This document shows positions 35,553-43,980 of a DNA stretch of 64,000 bases, in pieces. How positions within the stretch are numbered: the first letter of the stretch is position 1; each line of letters starts with the position of its first letter. The translations under genes and the position numbers were made by a program. This DNA comes from an uncultured Prevotella sp. (lineage in GTDB: Bacteria > Bacteroidota > Bacteroidia > Bacteroidales > Bacteroidaceae), in NCBI GenBank assembly GCA_946186115.1, contig CAMHLV010000002.1:1-64000 (forward strand), given 5' to 3'. Under the pieces are notes generated by a model. It ran no database searches, was not told the DNA's origin, and saw only the letters and a list, made by a program, of their open reading frames with translations.

Positions 35553-36439
35553 AGTGCGAAGGTAGGATATTTTTTCCGTAACTCAGCAACTTTTAACATA
35601 GTTTTATCCATCAGTGCCTTATATTCCGGTGCTTCAGGATTGAAAGGTTTGTGTGCCAGTGCCTGTTTCAGCGGGCGCCACTCTTCGAGAAATGCCTTGG
35701 CAGAGGGCGAGAACATGGTTTCCACCAGTCGCTCCCAGATGTAGCCTACAGCCTGCTGTGAGGGGTGCAGCATGTCGGGGGCGTAGAAGCGGTAGTCGCG
35801 CAACTCATCGAGGACTATTTCGTAGGAAGGAAAGTAGGAAATTGAGAATTGAAAATTGAAAATTGAAAATTGAGAATTGGAAATTGAAAATTGAGAATTG
35901 GAAATTGAAAATTGAGAATTGGAAAATTGATTTATTAACTGTTTGATGGCGAGGAGGAGGGTAGCCTTTGACAGCTGGCTCTCGTGGTAGCCATATTTGC
36001 GATAGCGTATAGGACTTACTGTCAGCACTATGCGCACTGAGGAATTGTGCAACCTAAGCAGCTTAACAGCCTGCAACAGATAATCAGCACACTGCTCTGT
36101 AGTCAGTTCCTCCTCCTGGAACAGCGACTGTGGGCGCTTCTGGCAGTTGTCCACTATCTCGCCAGTCTCCTTGAGGCGGTAAACGTGGTTGGTACCCAGC
36201 GTGAGGAATACCGTCGAGGGCAATGGACTACGCTCATCAGCGAAAAACCTCTCTATGGTGTGCAGTATGCTGGCGGGGTTATACATCGTGCCATAGGGAT
36301 TCACTGTCACAGGGAATCCCTCTTCACGAAAGCATTGCCCTATGGAGTCGGCAAAGCACGAGCCCACGAAGAGCATCTCTTCGCATGGCTCTATCTCAAA
36401 GTCTGGCTTCTGTATATCTACTATCGTCCTGAATTCCAT
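35549..36439 (-). CDS. GSCFA domain protein (SGNH-hydrolase-like)
   Basis: This 296-residue protein of the GSCFA family is named for its motif, seen here as VGSCFADSIG with GSCFA at 26-30. The Ser lies where SGNH esterases place the nucleophile, and LGTNHVYRLKETGE and DMLHPSQQAVGYIWERL supply the later blocks, including the Asp-x-x-His. A GDSL/SGNH-type acyl- or acetyl-esterase acting on envelope sugars is plausible but unproven. Residues about 170-200 consist of repeated NSQFSIS and NFQFSIS units coded by the tract at 35837-35935, an apparent expansion inside a loop. It sits between fkp and murF-alr in one operon. Confidence 0.85.
   Translation of the reverse strand: MEFRTIVDIQKPDFEIEPCEEMLFVGSCFADSIGQCFREEGFPVTVNPYGTMYNPASILHTIERFFADERSPLPSTVFLTLGTNHVYRLKETGEIVDNCQKRPQSLFQEEELTTEQCADYLLQAVKLLRLHNSSVRIVLTVSPIRYRKYGYHESQLSKATLLLAIKQLINQFSNSQFSISNSQFSISNSQFSIFNFQFSISYFPSYEIVLDELRDYRFYAPDMLHPSQQAVGYIWERLVETMFSPSAKAFLEEWRPLKQALAHKPFNPEAPEYKALMDKTMLKVAELRKKYPTFAL
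35837..35935. repeat. In-frame GAAAATTGAGAATTGG tandem tract inside the GSCFA gene
   Basis: Units of 7-8 bases (GAAAATT, GAGAATT, GGAAATT) repeat about 12 times with a higher-order period near 21 bases. The same sequence type is found outside genes at 41614-41636. It is translated as NSQFSIS-like repeats. Confidence 0.9.
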
Positions 36440-36442
36440 TAT

Positions 36443-36475
36443 TTTAATTCATAACGCATAATGCATAATGCATTA
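36443..36475. repeat. GCATAAT tandem tract between fkp and GSCFA
   Basis: Units CATAACG, CATAATG and CATAATGCATTA repeat in the 45-base gap. The type is the same as at 55577-55680. Confidence 0.65.
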
Positions 36476-36484
36476 AATGATACT

Positions 36485-39091
36485 TTAGCTTCTGCTCACT
36501 TGTAGGCCAGTCTTCGAGAGTGTCATCTCTACGAAACGGGCATTGCGATTAGGCTGAGCGGCAGTCAGTATCTGCTTGATACGCACAGCAGCCTCAGGGT
36601 CTTTCGCTACCATATAGAGATAACCGCCTCCGCCAGCGCCTGGCAACTTGTATCCCAGGCAAAGGTCGTCGATGAGGGTAGTGATACGCTGCACACTCTC
36701 AGGATTCGTACCTGAGTCGATGAGCTGGTTCTGGGCCCACGTCTTGCGGATAAGGCGTCCCATCTCCTGGAAGTCCTGCCGCTGTATGGCCTCGTACATA
36801 TCTTTAGCATGCGACTTCATGGCTCGCAACTGCCTCAGTTCTGCTCCGTTGTTGAGGAACATGCGTCGCACTATCTCTGCCAGTATGGTTTTTGCCGTAC
36901 GTGTGATGCCAGTGTAATACAGCAAGTGGCACTGGCGGTATTCTGGCTGAGTGTAGAGATGGTCGGGCAGCCAGAGCGCCATGGGATTCTGACAGAAGCC
37001 TCTCTGTGTCTCAAGCAGTTTCACTCCATCGAGTATTCCTCCGAACTGGTCTTGCCATCCTCCACCTGTCGTCAGCAGTTGCTCCAGTATCAGCACGTGG
37101 CGCCCTATCTCACTCTTATCCCACTCCAGTCCGCAGAAGTCGCTGACAGCTCCCAGCACGGTGGCTGCCAGTATGCTGCTCGTACCGAGTCCGCTGCCTG
37201 CAGGCACGGCAGAGAGCAGTGTCAGTTCTATTCCGCACCCGAAGTGCTGCAACTGCTGCTGCAGCGACTGGTAGTTGTCTTTTGAGAACGCTGGCAGGAA
37301 TCCAGCCAGTGCCAGTGCTGCCTTGGGAATGGAGAATGGCGACCCCACCTTATTATATTCTGCCAGCTGCTCGTAGGAGTCAATTATCTCTACTGCTCCC
37401 AGGTCGATGCTGCGCAGTACGATATGTGGGTCGCGACATGGCTTGACAAATGTCTGCAATGGTGGCTGGCCATTGAGTTCTATGGCGATGTTCACTACCG
37501 AACCTCCCTCCATCAGACAGTATGGTGGAGTGTCGGTCCATCCTCCTGCCAGGTCGATGCGCACAGGCGAACGGCTCCACACTATCTGGTCGTCATACAC
37601 AGAGCATCGTGGAGCGTTGCGCAAACTGCCTGCATCGCCGCTGCCTCCTGCTCCCAGCATGATTGCATCGCGCAACAGTGCGAAGGCTCGCTCGCTCTGC
37701 CCACGGAACATGGCGTCGTGTATGCGGGTCATGAGAGGAGCATCGTCGGGCAGCTGTTGCGGCAGTGGTATCTGCATTCTCTCAAACTCACTGGCGGCAT
37801 CGTCAAGGTCGAGCTGGTAGAACACGCTGTGCTCCCAGTTGCTGGCCAGTGCTGTCCAGTTCTGGCGTCTGAAGGCCTCGCGCTGTGCAAAGAGGCGCCG
37901 CAGGTTGGCACGCTCCGCCACCTCGTTGCTGTTGACAGCCTCGTCAATATGGTAGCGTCTTATCTCGTAGTCGCTGTCGCCCACGGGCACCACGTCGATG
38001 CACTCCCCAGGCTCCAACCGGATGTCCCAGTCGTTTTCGGGCACGCCTGTCACCACATTGTCGTGCGTCAGTTGCCATCGTGGTCCCACGTAGCTGTTTT
38101 CTATCCAGATATTATGGTTTTCGGGAGTAAACGAATAGCGTGTGATGGCATTCTGGGTGAATATGCTGGGCTGGGGCTTGCGGTCATGGTGCATGATGTC
38201 GCGCTGGTCGTTGACGATATTCTGTATGGCCACTGTCGATGATATCATCTCACGCGAAGTGCCGAAGTGATAGAATTCACCTCCAGGCAGCGGTACTATG
38301 GCTACCGTGAGCTGTCGCAGTTCCTCGTCGTCTATTTCGGGATTGGTGCCCAGGGCACGTCCGAACTCCCCGTAGAGGTCGTACTCCCCCACACTACGCT
38401 TCATAAGCAGTTTGACGGCACGGTCACTGAGTATCCAGATGCCTATATCAGTGAGGTAGAAATGCTCTTTTTGCAGGTCCGACAACTGCTGCACTGATGG
38501 TTTCTGCAGCATCATCTTGAGCACTCCGGGAGTGCGGCGCTCGCTGACGAAGACTCCATGATTGCGGGCAATAGAGGCGTCGAGCCACAGGCCATAGCAC
38601 ACCACATCGGCATCAGGTATCTGACCTATTCTCTCTGCAGCACGTATATACACGTCGCCACTCACAATCATGGTGGTAAGGCGCTTTGGTGCAGCGTCCA
38701 TCATGCGCTCATATAGCGGCAACTGCAGGTCGAGCAGTGTCTGCGAGAGTCGCTGTCCGCGCTCCCAGCGGAACACGGGTATTGGTGTGAGCACCTTGCC
38801 GCTCACAGCGTATGACGGCAATCGACGGCTCTGTCCGCCAGCATGCAGTATGATACGCTTCTCTGCTGCCAGCCAGCGGTCGAAATTCTCTTTTTCGTCT
38901 TCGTCCTCCGTTTTCGTCCTTTGTCCTTCGTCGAAAGCAAAAGCCTGCTGCAAAGCCCACGTTGTGCCTCCTCCCGAGCCCAGTCGATGGCCTATAGGAT
39001 CGCAGGTGCAGAAGAATTCATCACGCGACAGTCCCGTGACATCGTGGAAGCAGTCGACGAGATTAGGCGGCAGCGACAGTATCTTTTTCAT
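36485..39091 (-). CDS. fkp: Bifunctional L-fucokinase / GDP-fucose pyrophosphorylase
   Basis: Fkp turns free L-fucose into GDP-fucose for fucosylated capsule and glycoproteins. The start at 39091 (MKKILSLPPNLVDCFHD) matches the known N-terminus, and the gene then overlaps yfhO by 29 bases. The pyrophosphorylase part (about 1-400) has GSGGGTTWAL and LHAGGQSRRLPSYAVSGK. The GHMP kinase part (about 530-868) has VRIDLAGGWTDTPPY, PAGSGLGTSSILAATVLGA and GYKLPGAGGGGYLYMV. At 868 residues it is shorter than the B. fragilis enzyme as I recall it (about 949), through a missing central segment. Residues about 52-68 (GQRTKTEDEDEKEN) are an acidic insert coded by a CGTCTTCG-type tract. Confidence 0.94.
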   Translation of the reverse strand: MKKILSLPPNLVDCFHDVTGLSRDEFFCTCDPIGHRLGSGGGTTWALQQAFAFDEGQRTKTEDEDEKENFDRWLAAEKRIILHAGGQSRRLPSYAVSGKVLTPIPVFRWERGQRLSQTLLDLQLPLYERMMDAAPKRLTTMIVSGDVYIRAAERIGQIPDADVVCYGLWLDASIARNHGVFVSERRTPGVLKMMLQKPSVQQLSDLQKEHFYLTDIGIWILSDRAVKLLMKRSVGEYDLYGEFGRALGTNPEIDDEELRQLTVAIVPLPGGEFYHFGTSREMISSTVAIQNIVNDQRDIMHHDRKPQPSIFTQNAITRYSFTPENHNIWIENSYVGPRWQLTHDNVVTGVPENDWDIRLEPGECIDVVPVGDSDYEIRRYHIDEAVNSNEVAERANLRRLFAQREAFRRQNWTALASNWEHSVFYQLDLDDAASEFERMQIPLPQQLPDDAPLMTRIHDAMFRGQSERAFALLRDAIMLGAGGSGDAGSLRNAPRCSVYDDQIVWSRSPVRIDLAGGWTDTPPYCLMEGGSVVNIAIELNGQPPLQTFVKPCRDPHIVLRSIDLGAVEIIDSYEQLAEYNKVGSPFSIPKAALALAGFLPAFSKDNYQSLQQQLQHFGCGIELTLLSAVPAGSGLGTSSILAATVLGAVSDFCGLEWDKSEIGRHVLILEQLLTTGGGWQDQFGGILDGVKLLETQRGFCQNPMALWLPDHLYTQPEYRQCHLLYYTGITRTAKTILAEIVRRMFLNNGAELRQLRAMKSHAKDMYEAIQRQDFQEMGRLIRKTWAQNQLIDSGTNPESVQRITTLIDDLCLGYKLPGAGGGGYLYMVAKDPEAAVRIKQILTAAQPNRNARFVEMTLSKTGLQVSRS
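38888..38935. repeat. CGTCTTCG/CGTTTTCG tract inside fkp
   Basis: The plus strand is a run of CGTCTT, CGTCC and CGTTTT units. Read in frame it gives an acidic, basic-spiced stretch (DEGQRTKTEDEDEKEN) absent from relatives as I remember them. It is the same tract type as the intergenic run at 10216-10300. Confidence 0.7.
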
Positions 39092-41582
39092 CTTTCCTGT
39101 TCTTACGTACAACACGCCATACCAGCAACAGCAGCACCACGAGCAGCAGGGCATATCCCACATAGGCCACAGTCTCAGTGCGGTCGATGCTCTTGGGGAA
39201 GAAGCTCAGCACCACCTCGTGCTTGCCTGGCTCCACGCGCAGGGCTCGCAGCACGTAGTTGACGCGTCCCACGGGCTTCTCCACTCCATCTACTGTAGCT
39301 GTCCAGCCAGGATAATATATTTCAGAGAACACTATTATTCCGCCCTTGCCCGACTGCACCTCGTAGGTCAGCTGGTTGGGCTCGTAGGCCTTGATGGTCA
39401 CCATGCTCAGCGAGTCTTGCTGTATGGCATCGCCCAGCACGTCGCGGAATTTCTTGTCGGCCACAGCCTCATGGCGCAGCGGCAGCTGGCCCGTCATGTC
39501 CAACTCCTGATTGGCGTTATCCACATAATCCAGCTTGTCAACAAACCATGCATTGCCGTAGGTGTAGGGATTCTCCAGCGGCACCGTCTGTCCGCCCTGC
39601 AGGGGCAGGATGAAGTACTTGGTGTTGAGCATGTTGAGCACGGGGAATATGCTGTCGCCATTTACGCGCGTCATGTCGCCCTCAGCCTCGCTGACAGCCG
39701 AGAAGATGCGCTGCATCTCAGGCTGTATGTGGGCATCGGTCAGCTCCTGGTAGCGGCGCAGCTTGGCAGCATGGTAGCCTCCGATGCTCTTCACGTAGAA
39801 CGACGTCTCGTTCTCGTTGAACGTCGATGTCGCCAGGTTCAGCACGCGGTAGTCGAGCGACTTGTCCTGCATGATGTGGTCGATGGCTGCCGACTTCTGC
39901 ATAGGTTCCTCGCGCACGCTGGCAGACACGAACATATCGTCGTTCAGGTAGCGCTTGTTCACCATCCACATGTCCACCAGGCAGAGCACCAGGATGATGC
40001 CCACGCCATATTCCTTCTTCAGCTTGCCTGCCATCATGGCCAGCAGGATGCCCGTACCAACCAGGATGATGTAGAACGAGCGCAGGCTGTCGGCCGTAAA
40101 CACGGCCTTGCGCATCTCCGTGAGGTTTGCCGTCAGCGGCTGTATATACTCAGCGGGAAGACTCTTGAGGGCCTGCATCTCGCTGGAAGATATGAAGCTG
40201 TCGAAGAACAGCGACGGCATCAGCGAGAACAGCAGTGCCACCACGCCCGTCAGCAGGAACGAGATGCCGACGTACTTCATCCTCGACTTCATCAGCTTAG
40301 GCTCGTCGAGCAGCTTCTTCAGTGCCATCATGGCCAGCAGGGGTATGGTGAACTCGGCTATAACCAGTATTGAGGATACCGTGCGGAACTTGGAATACAT
40401 GGGCACGTAGTCGATAAACAGGTCGGTGAAGGGCATAAAATTGCGGCCCCACGACAGCAGCACCGATAGGATGGTCACCGCCAGCAGTGCCCACTTCATG
40501 GGTCCCTTCACGATGAACAGTCCCAGCACAAACAGCATCAGCACGAAGGCTCCCACATATACGGGACCCATGGTCATGGGCTGCTCGCCCCAGTACTGGC
40601 CTATCTGCTGGTAGATGCTCTCAAACTCGGGTGCGGACTTCTCCATGGCCTTCTTGCTCTGTGCCAGGGGCACCGAGGCACCACCCTTGGCATTGGGCAC
40701 GAGCAGCGTCCACGTCTCGTCGATGCCGTACGACCACTGAGTGATATAGTCGCGGTCCAGTCCGCTGTTGGTCTGGTTGGCAGCATTCTTCTTCACCAGC
40801 TCGCTCTTGCCGCGCATCGACTCCTGACCGTACTGCCACGTGTGGTAGAGGTTCGAGAGGTTCAGGCTGATGCCGATGGCGGCACCCGCCAGGCATACGC
40901 CCACGGCCTTCAGCAGGTGGGCATACTCCTTGCGGCGCAGGCCCTCGATGAGGAAGGCTATCACCATGGCGGCGATGATGAACAGGTAGTAGTACGTCAT
41001 CTGCACATGGTTGGCATACACCTCGAAGGCAGAGAAGACGGCTGTCAGCAACAGTCCCCACAGGTACCTGCCCCTGAAGGCCAGCACGATGCCCGCTATC
41101 ATCGGAGGCAGATAGGCCAGGGCCATGACCTTCCAGATGTGTCCTGCGGCAATAATGATGAAGAAATAGCTCGAGAATGCCCATATCACCGAACCCAGCA
41201 TAGCCAGGTACCAGCGGAAGTCGAAGGCGCGCATCAGGATATAGAATCCCAGCAGATAGACAAAGACGTACCACACATTCTCGGGCAACCACAGATGGTA
41301 GGCGTTGACGGCCTTCGACAGGATGGTGGTGCTGTCGTATGATGGTGCCATCTGATAGGTGGGCATGCCGCTGAACAGGGAATTCGTCCAGCGTGTGCGC
41401 TCACCTGTGCGCTTCTGATACTCGTTGATCTCCTCGCCGGCTCCCCTACCCGCTGACGAGTCGTGGCGATAGAGGATGCGCCCCTCGATGTCGGCAGGGA
41501 AGAAATATACCAGCGATATTGCTGCAAACAATATGACTACCAGCACGTCGGGCAGCCATCTCTTTAATAGCTTTATATCCAT
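39063..41582 (-). CDS. YfhO family integral membrane protein
   Basis: This 839-residue membrane protein of the YfhO/GT-C-like family is thought to add sugars to envelope polymers from lipid carriers. It has about 12-13 hydrophobic segments, one near residues 12-30 (DVLVVILFAAISLVYFF) and one at the C-terminus (VAYVGYALLLVVLLLLVWRV), and a large extracytoplasmic region (about 480-790). The first loop contains DIEGRILYRHDSSAGRGAGEE, with acidic residues where GT-C enzymes bind donor. Its direct link to Fkp (29-base overlap) suggests handling of a fucose-containing glycan, but that is inference. It has a -7 box about 20 bases upstream. Confidence 0.85.
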   Translation of the reverse strand: MDIKLLKRWLPDVLVVILFAAISLVYFFPADIEGRILYRHDSSAGRGAGEEINEYQKRTGERTRWTNSLFSGMPTYQMAPSYDSTTILSKAVNAYHLWLPENVWYVFVYLLGFYILMRAFDFRWYLAMLGSVIWAFSSYFFIIIAAGHIWKVMALAYLPPMIAGIVLAFRGRYLWGLLLTAVFSAFEVYANHVQMTYYYLFIIAAMVIAFLIEGLRRKEYAHLLKAVGVCLAGAAIGISLNLSNLYHTWQYGQESMRGKSELVKKNAANQTNSGLDRDYITQWSYGIDETWTLLVPNAKGGASVPLAQSKKAMEKSAPEFESIYQQIGQYWGEQPMTMGPVYVGAFVLMLFVLGLFIVKGPMKWALLAVTILSVLLSWGRNFMPFTDLFIDYVPMYSKFRTVSSILVIAEFTIPLLAMMALKKLLDEPKLMKSRMKYVGISFLLTGVVALLFSLMPSLFFDSFISSSEMQALKSLPAEYIQPLTANLTEMRKAVFTADSLRSFYIILVGTGILLAMMAGKLKKEYGVGIILVLCLVDMWMVNKRYLNDDMFVSASVREEPMQKSAAIDHIMQDKSLDYRVLNLATSTFNENETSFYVKSIGGYHAAKLRRYQELTDAHIQPEMQRIFSAVSEAEGDMTRVNGDSIFPVLNMLNTKYFILPLQGGQTVPLENPYTYGNAWFVDKLDYVDNANQELDMTGQLPLRHEAVADKKFRDVLGDAIQQDSLSMVTIKAYEPNQLTYEVQSGKGGIIVFSEIYYPGWTATVDGVEKPVGRVNYVLRALRVEPGKHEVVLSFFPKSIDRTETVAYVGYALLLVVLLLLVWRVVRKNRKDEKDTVAAA

Positions 41583-41600
41583 ATCTTTTGGTTTTTGCCT

Positions 41601-41609
41601 GCAAAAGTA
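41601..41609 (-). promoter_or_regulatory. -7 box for the yfhO-fkp-GSCFA-murF/alr operon
   Basis: The minus strand reads TACTTTTGC, fitting TAnnTTTG, 18 bases above the YfhO start. Upstream lies a GAAAATTG tract (41614-41636) rather than a TTTG -33 box. Confidence 0.5.
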
Positions 41610-41668
41610 CGAAGAAAAATTGAAAATTGAAAATTATATCAAAGATTATTGTGAATCAAAAAATCACC

Positions 41669-41716
41669 CTACACCCACAACACCCGCGACACCCAGGGCG
41701 GGTGTTGTGGGTGTAG
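41669..41716. repeat. Inverted repeat built of ACACCC units (19-bp stem)
   Basis: The arm 41669-41687 pairs perfectly with 41698-41716 around the 10-base loop GACACCCAGG. The arms are made of CACCC/GGGTG iterations and are far more G/C-rich than the surroundings. No T-run follows. Confidence 0.85.
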
Positions 41717-41810
41717 CGGGTGTAGGCCAAAAACTTTATTAGCAATATATAGGGTTTTTGCACGGTAAAACAGAACTCCGGCAGTGCAACCGACGAGAAG
41801 GCTGATTACA

Positions 41811-41875
41811 AAAATTCTGATGCTGATTTCTGGAATTCTGACCATCAGAATTTTCCTGATGAGCATCAGAATTCT
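41811..41875. repeat. Nested AATTCTGATG inverted repeats
   Basis: AATTCTGATGC (41813-41823) pairs with GCATCAGAATT (41862-41872), and inside this AATTCTGA (41834-41841) pairs with TCAGAATT (41845-41852) around three bases. Five copies of the TTCTGA core or its complement fall within 65 bases. Confidence 0.7.
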
Positions 41876-41977
41876 GCTGCGGAACATTATGCCATCATTA
41901 CCAGTAGGAGACAGGCGGTTGATGAAGTCGGAGCGACACAAAGCGTCACCCTTTGTATGAAATTTCTTGGGGAAATG

Positions 41978-42010
41978 TTTGGAAGTTTCGCATATTTTCC
42001 ATAACTTTGC
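41978..42010 (+). promoter_or_regulatory. Promoter of the DUF4923-mtnN-luxS-GH43 run
   Basis: TTTG (41978-41981), exactly 20 bases, then TAACTTTGC (42002-42010): both elements match. Transcription would start about 75 bases before the DUF4923 ATG. The leader repeats TTTGCCATCA twice (42007-42016 and again near 42046). Confidence 0.75.
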
Positions 42011-42090
42011 CATCAAGATGGCGAAGATACCGGTACTTCACGATTTTTGCCATCAGGAAATTGTTTATCCTAACCAATAACAATATCATT

Positions 42091-42702
42091 ATGAAGAAAA
42101 CATTTTTGACACTTACAGCAGCCACAGCACTGATGCTGTCAAGCTGCATGACTCCGGGAATGGGAACAACGTCGAACACGGGCGGAACATCGGACGTGCT
42201 GACCAGCGTGCTGGGCGCTGTGCTGAGTAACGTGCTGTTCGGTGGTCAGTCGGGCATCCTCGGCAGCTGGAACTATACCGCTCCGAGCACTGCCTTCACC
42301 TCGGAGAAGACCCTGACGCAGGCGGGCGGCAGCGCAGCCATTGCCAACATCAACTCATCGCTGGCAAGCAACTACAACAGCATCGGTATCAATCGCAGCA
42401 ACACCTCTTTCTCGTTCCTCGAAGGCAACAAGTTCGCAGCAAAGGTGAATGGCATCGCCTTCAGCGGCACCTACGCCTATAACCCCCAGAACGGCGAGAT
42501 AGCACTCAAGACTGCTACTGAGACCATCAAGGGCAACGTGATCAAGACACAAAAGGGAATGGGACTGATGTTCGACTCAAAGCAGATGACCAACATCCTA
42601 CAGAAAGAGGGCAAGGTGAGCAACTTGGCTGCCATTCAGGCCGTGAGCCAGCTCGCGAAGAGTGCAGGCGGTGCTCGTGTGGGCTTCGAACTGACGAAAT
42701 GA
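42091..42702 (+). CDS. DUF4923 family lipoprotein
   Basis: This 203-residue exported protein starts at the ATG at 42091 because that gives a lipoprotein signal (MKKTFLTLTAATALMLSSC, Cys19 as lipidation site); longer in-frame starts precede the promoter. After a Gly/Thr-rich linker comes a small beta-rich domain (GILGSWNYTAPSTAF, then SFLEGNKFAAKVNGIAFSGT). I recognise it as the DUF4923 type found in Bacteroidales, with no known function. It is the first gene of a plus-strand run and is followed by mtnN after seven bases. Confidence 0.85.
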   Translation: MKKTFLTLTAATALMLSSCMTPGMGTTSNTGGTSDVLTSVLGAVLSNVLFGGQSGILGSWNYTAPSTAFTSEKTLTQAGGSAAIANINSSLASNYNSIGINRSNTSFSFLEGNKFAAKVNGIAFSGTYAYNPQNGEIALKTATETIKGNVIKTQKGMGLMFDSKQMTNILQKEGKVSNLAAIQAVSQLAKSAGGARVGFELTK

Positions 42703-42709
42703 CAAGATA

Positions 42710-43387
42710 ATGAAAATCGGTATTATAGTAGCTATGGACAAAGAGCTGCGGCAGCTACAGACGCTGTTTGGCAGCGAGAGCGTGCGCGTGGAGAAGTGCG
42801 GCATCGGCAAGGTGAATGCAGCACTGGGAGCCCAGCGGATGATAAATGAATTCCACCCTGACTGCATCATCAGCAGCGGGTGCGCTGGCGGAAACGGCGA
42901 CGACATCAACATACAGGATATCGTGGTGAGCAGCGAACTATGCTACCACGACGTGTATTGCGGAAGAGCCATCGACGACTCGACAGTGTACGGACAGGTG
43001 CAGGGACTGCCCGCCCGCTTCAAAGCCGACCCGTATCTGCTGCAGAAGGCGCAGAGCATGATTGTCGGGGAGCAAGACTCCCGACTCTCGACTCTCGACT
43101 CCAGACTCAAAATGCACCAGGGACTGATAGTGACTGGCGACTGGTTTGTGGACTCTAAGGAGAAAATGCGCAGCATAATCGAGAAGTTCCCCGATGCTAA
43201 GGCTGTAGATATGGAGTCGTGCGCCATAGCTCAGACGTGCTACATAAACAAGGTGCCGTTTATCTCGTTCCGCATAGTGAGCGACATTCCACTGCGCGAC
43301 ACCAAGGCAGCACAATACCACAACTTCTGGGACACGGTGGCAGACCACTCGTTCCAAGTCACCAGAACCTTCGTTGAGAGTCTTTGA
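42710..43387 (+). CDS. mtnN: 5'-methylthioadenosine / S-adenosylhomocysteine nucleosidase
   Basis: This enzyme removes adenine from S-adenosylhomocysteine and methylthioadenosine in the activated methyl cycle. Features of its 225 residues are the start MKIGIIVAMDKEL with a conserved acid at Glu12, SSGCAGGNGDDINIQDIVV, KAVDMESCAIAQ (substrate-ribose Glu) and VSDIPL with the catalytic Asp. Residues about 122-136 (EQDSRLSTLDSRLKM) are a repetitive insert coded by GACTCTCGACTC units at 43075-43111. Its product S-ribosylhomocysteine is the substrate of LuxS, encoded just downstream. Confidence 0.93.
   Translation: MKIGIIVAMDKELRQLQTLFGSESVRVEKCGIGKVNAALGAQRMINEFHPDCIISSGCAGGNGDDINIQDIVVSSELCYHDVYCGRAIDDSTVYGQVQGLPARFKADPYLLQKAQSMIVGEQDSRLSTLDSRLKMHQGLIVTGDWFVDSKEKMRSIIEKFPDAKAVDMESCAIAQTCYINKVPFISFRIVSDIPLRDTKAAQYHNFWDTVADHSFQVTRTFVESL
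43075..43111. repeat. GACTCTC tract inside mtnN
   Basis: The unit GACTC(C/T)C repeats about five times in frame and yields DSRLSTLDSRLK. It lies between conserved blocks of the enzyme, where length variation may be tolerated. Confidence 0.7.
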
Positions 43388-43440
43388 AAAATCCTTCAAA
43401 ACTCCAATGCTTCAATTCTTAAACTCTTCAATTCTAAAAA
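43386..43440. repeat. TTCAATTCTTAAACTC tract before luxS
   Basis: Degenerate TTCAA(T/A)-CTC units fill the gap between mtnN and luxS. The type is the same as that at 15283-15345. Confidence 0.6.
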
Positions 43441-43445
43441 AAACT

Positions 43446-43940
43446 ATGGAGGTTATACAAAGTTTTACCATCGACCACACCCACCTGAAGCCTGGAATAT
43501 ATGTATCGCGCGAGGACAATGGCTTCACAACCTTCGACCTGCGCATTACCGAACCCAACAAGGAGCCTGCTGTAGCCCCTGCCGCCATGCACAGCCTGGA
43601 GCACCTGATGGCGACATGGTTCAGAAATTCTGAAGCAAAAGACGACGTGGTGTATGTGGGACCTATGGGCTGTCTGACGGGAATGTATATCATAATGACA
43701 GGAACATATACAGCAGAGGACATGCGACGACTGACCATAGAATGCCTGAAATGGATACTGACACAGACGGAGGTGCCTGCCACGCGCCCTGAGGCTTGCG
43801 GCAACTATCTGCTCCACGACCTGCCGATGTGTAAGTGGGAGAGCGCACGCTATCTGGAGCGCCTGGAGAATGATTTCCACAGCGAATACACTAAGCTGCA
43901 AATCACTCTCGACGACGGAAAGGTGTTTGCTGATGCATGA
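43446..43940 (+). CDS. luxS: S-ribosylhomocysteine lyase (AI-2 synthase)
   Basis: LuxS cleaves S-ribosylhomocysteine to homocysteine and DPD, the precursor of autoinducer-2. The start at 43446 (MEVIQSFTIDHTHLKPGIYV) is preferred over an earlier in-frame ATG that would translate the repeat tract. The metal site is HSLEH (about 53-57) with the Cys in YVGPMGCLTG and a later His-less tail. The 164 residues match the usual length. It directly follows mtnN, so the two steps from SAH to homocysteine are coupled in one transcript. Confidence 0.95.
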   Translation: MEVIQSFTIDHTHLKPGIYVSREDNGFTTFDLRITEPNKEPAVAPAAMHSLEHLMATWFRNSEAKDDVVYVGPMGCLTGMYIIMTGTYTAEDMRRLTIECLKWILTQTEVPATRPEACGNYLLHDLPMCKWESARYLERLENDFHSEYTKLQITLDDGKVFADA

Positions 43941-43980
43941 CATATTGATAATTATTAATTCATAAAAACAAAAATCTACC

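Larger units (their letters stand above)
41583..42090. other. 508-base divergent gap with two palindromic blocks and two promoters
   Basis: The gap separates yfhO (minus) from the DUF4923 gene (plus). It holds the yfhO -7 box, a GAAAATTG tract (41614-41636), a 19-bp stem (41669-41716), a block of ATTCTGATG/CATCAGAATT repeats (41811-41875) and the DUF4923 promoter (41978-42010). No convincing gene was found. The short minus-strand frame at 41669-42016 crosses both palindromes and is not credible. Confidence 0.7.

Noticed and set aside
35837..35935. CRISPR-like array
   Set aside because: The units are 7-8 bases, run without spacers, and lie in frame inside a conserved gene.
38670..40373. Plus-strand open frame of 567 codons, rich in His and Gln
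   Set aside because: It runs antisense through fkp and yfhO, both of which have strong family motifs.
41669..42016. Minus-strand open frame of 115 codons in the yfhO/DUF4923 gap
   Set aside because: It crosses two palindromic blocks and the DUF4923 promoter, and has no recognisable domain.
43374..43445. Longer N-terminus for luxS
   Set aside because: It would translate the TTCAATTC repeat tract, and the LuxS family begins at the 43446 Met.
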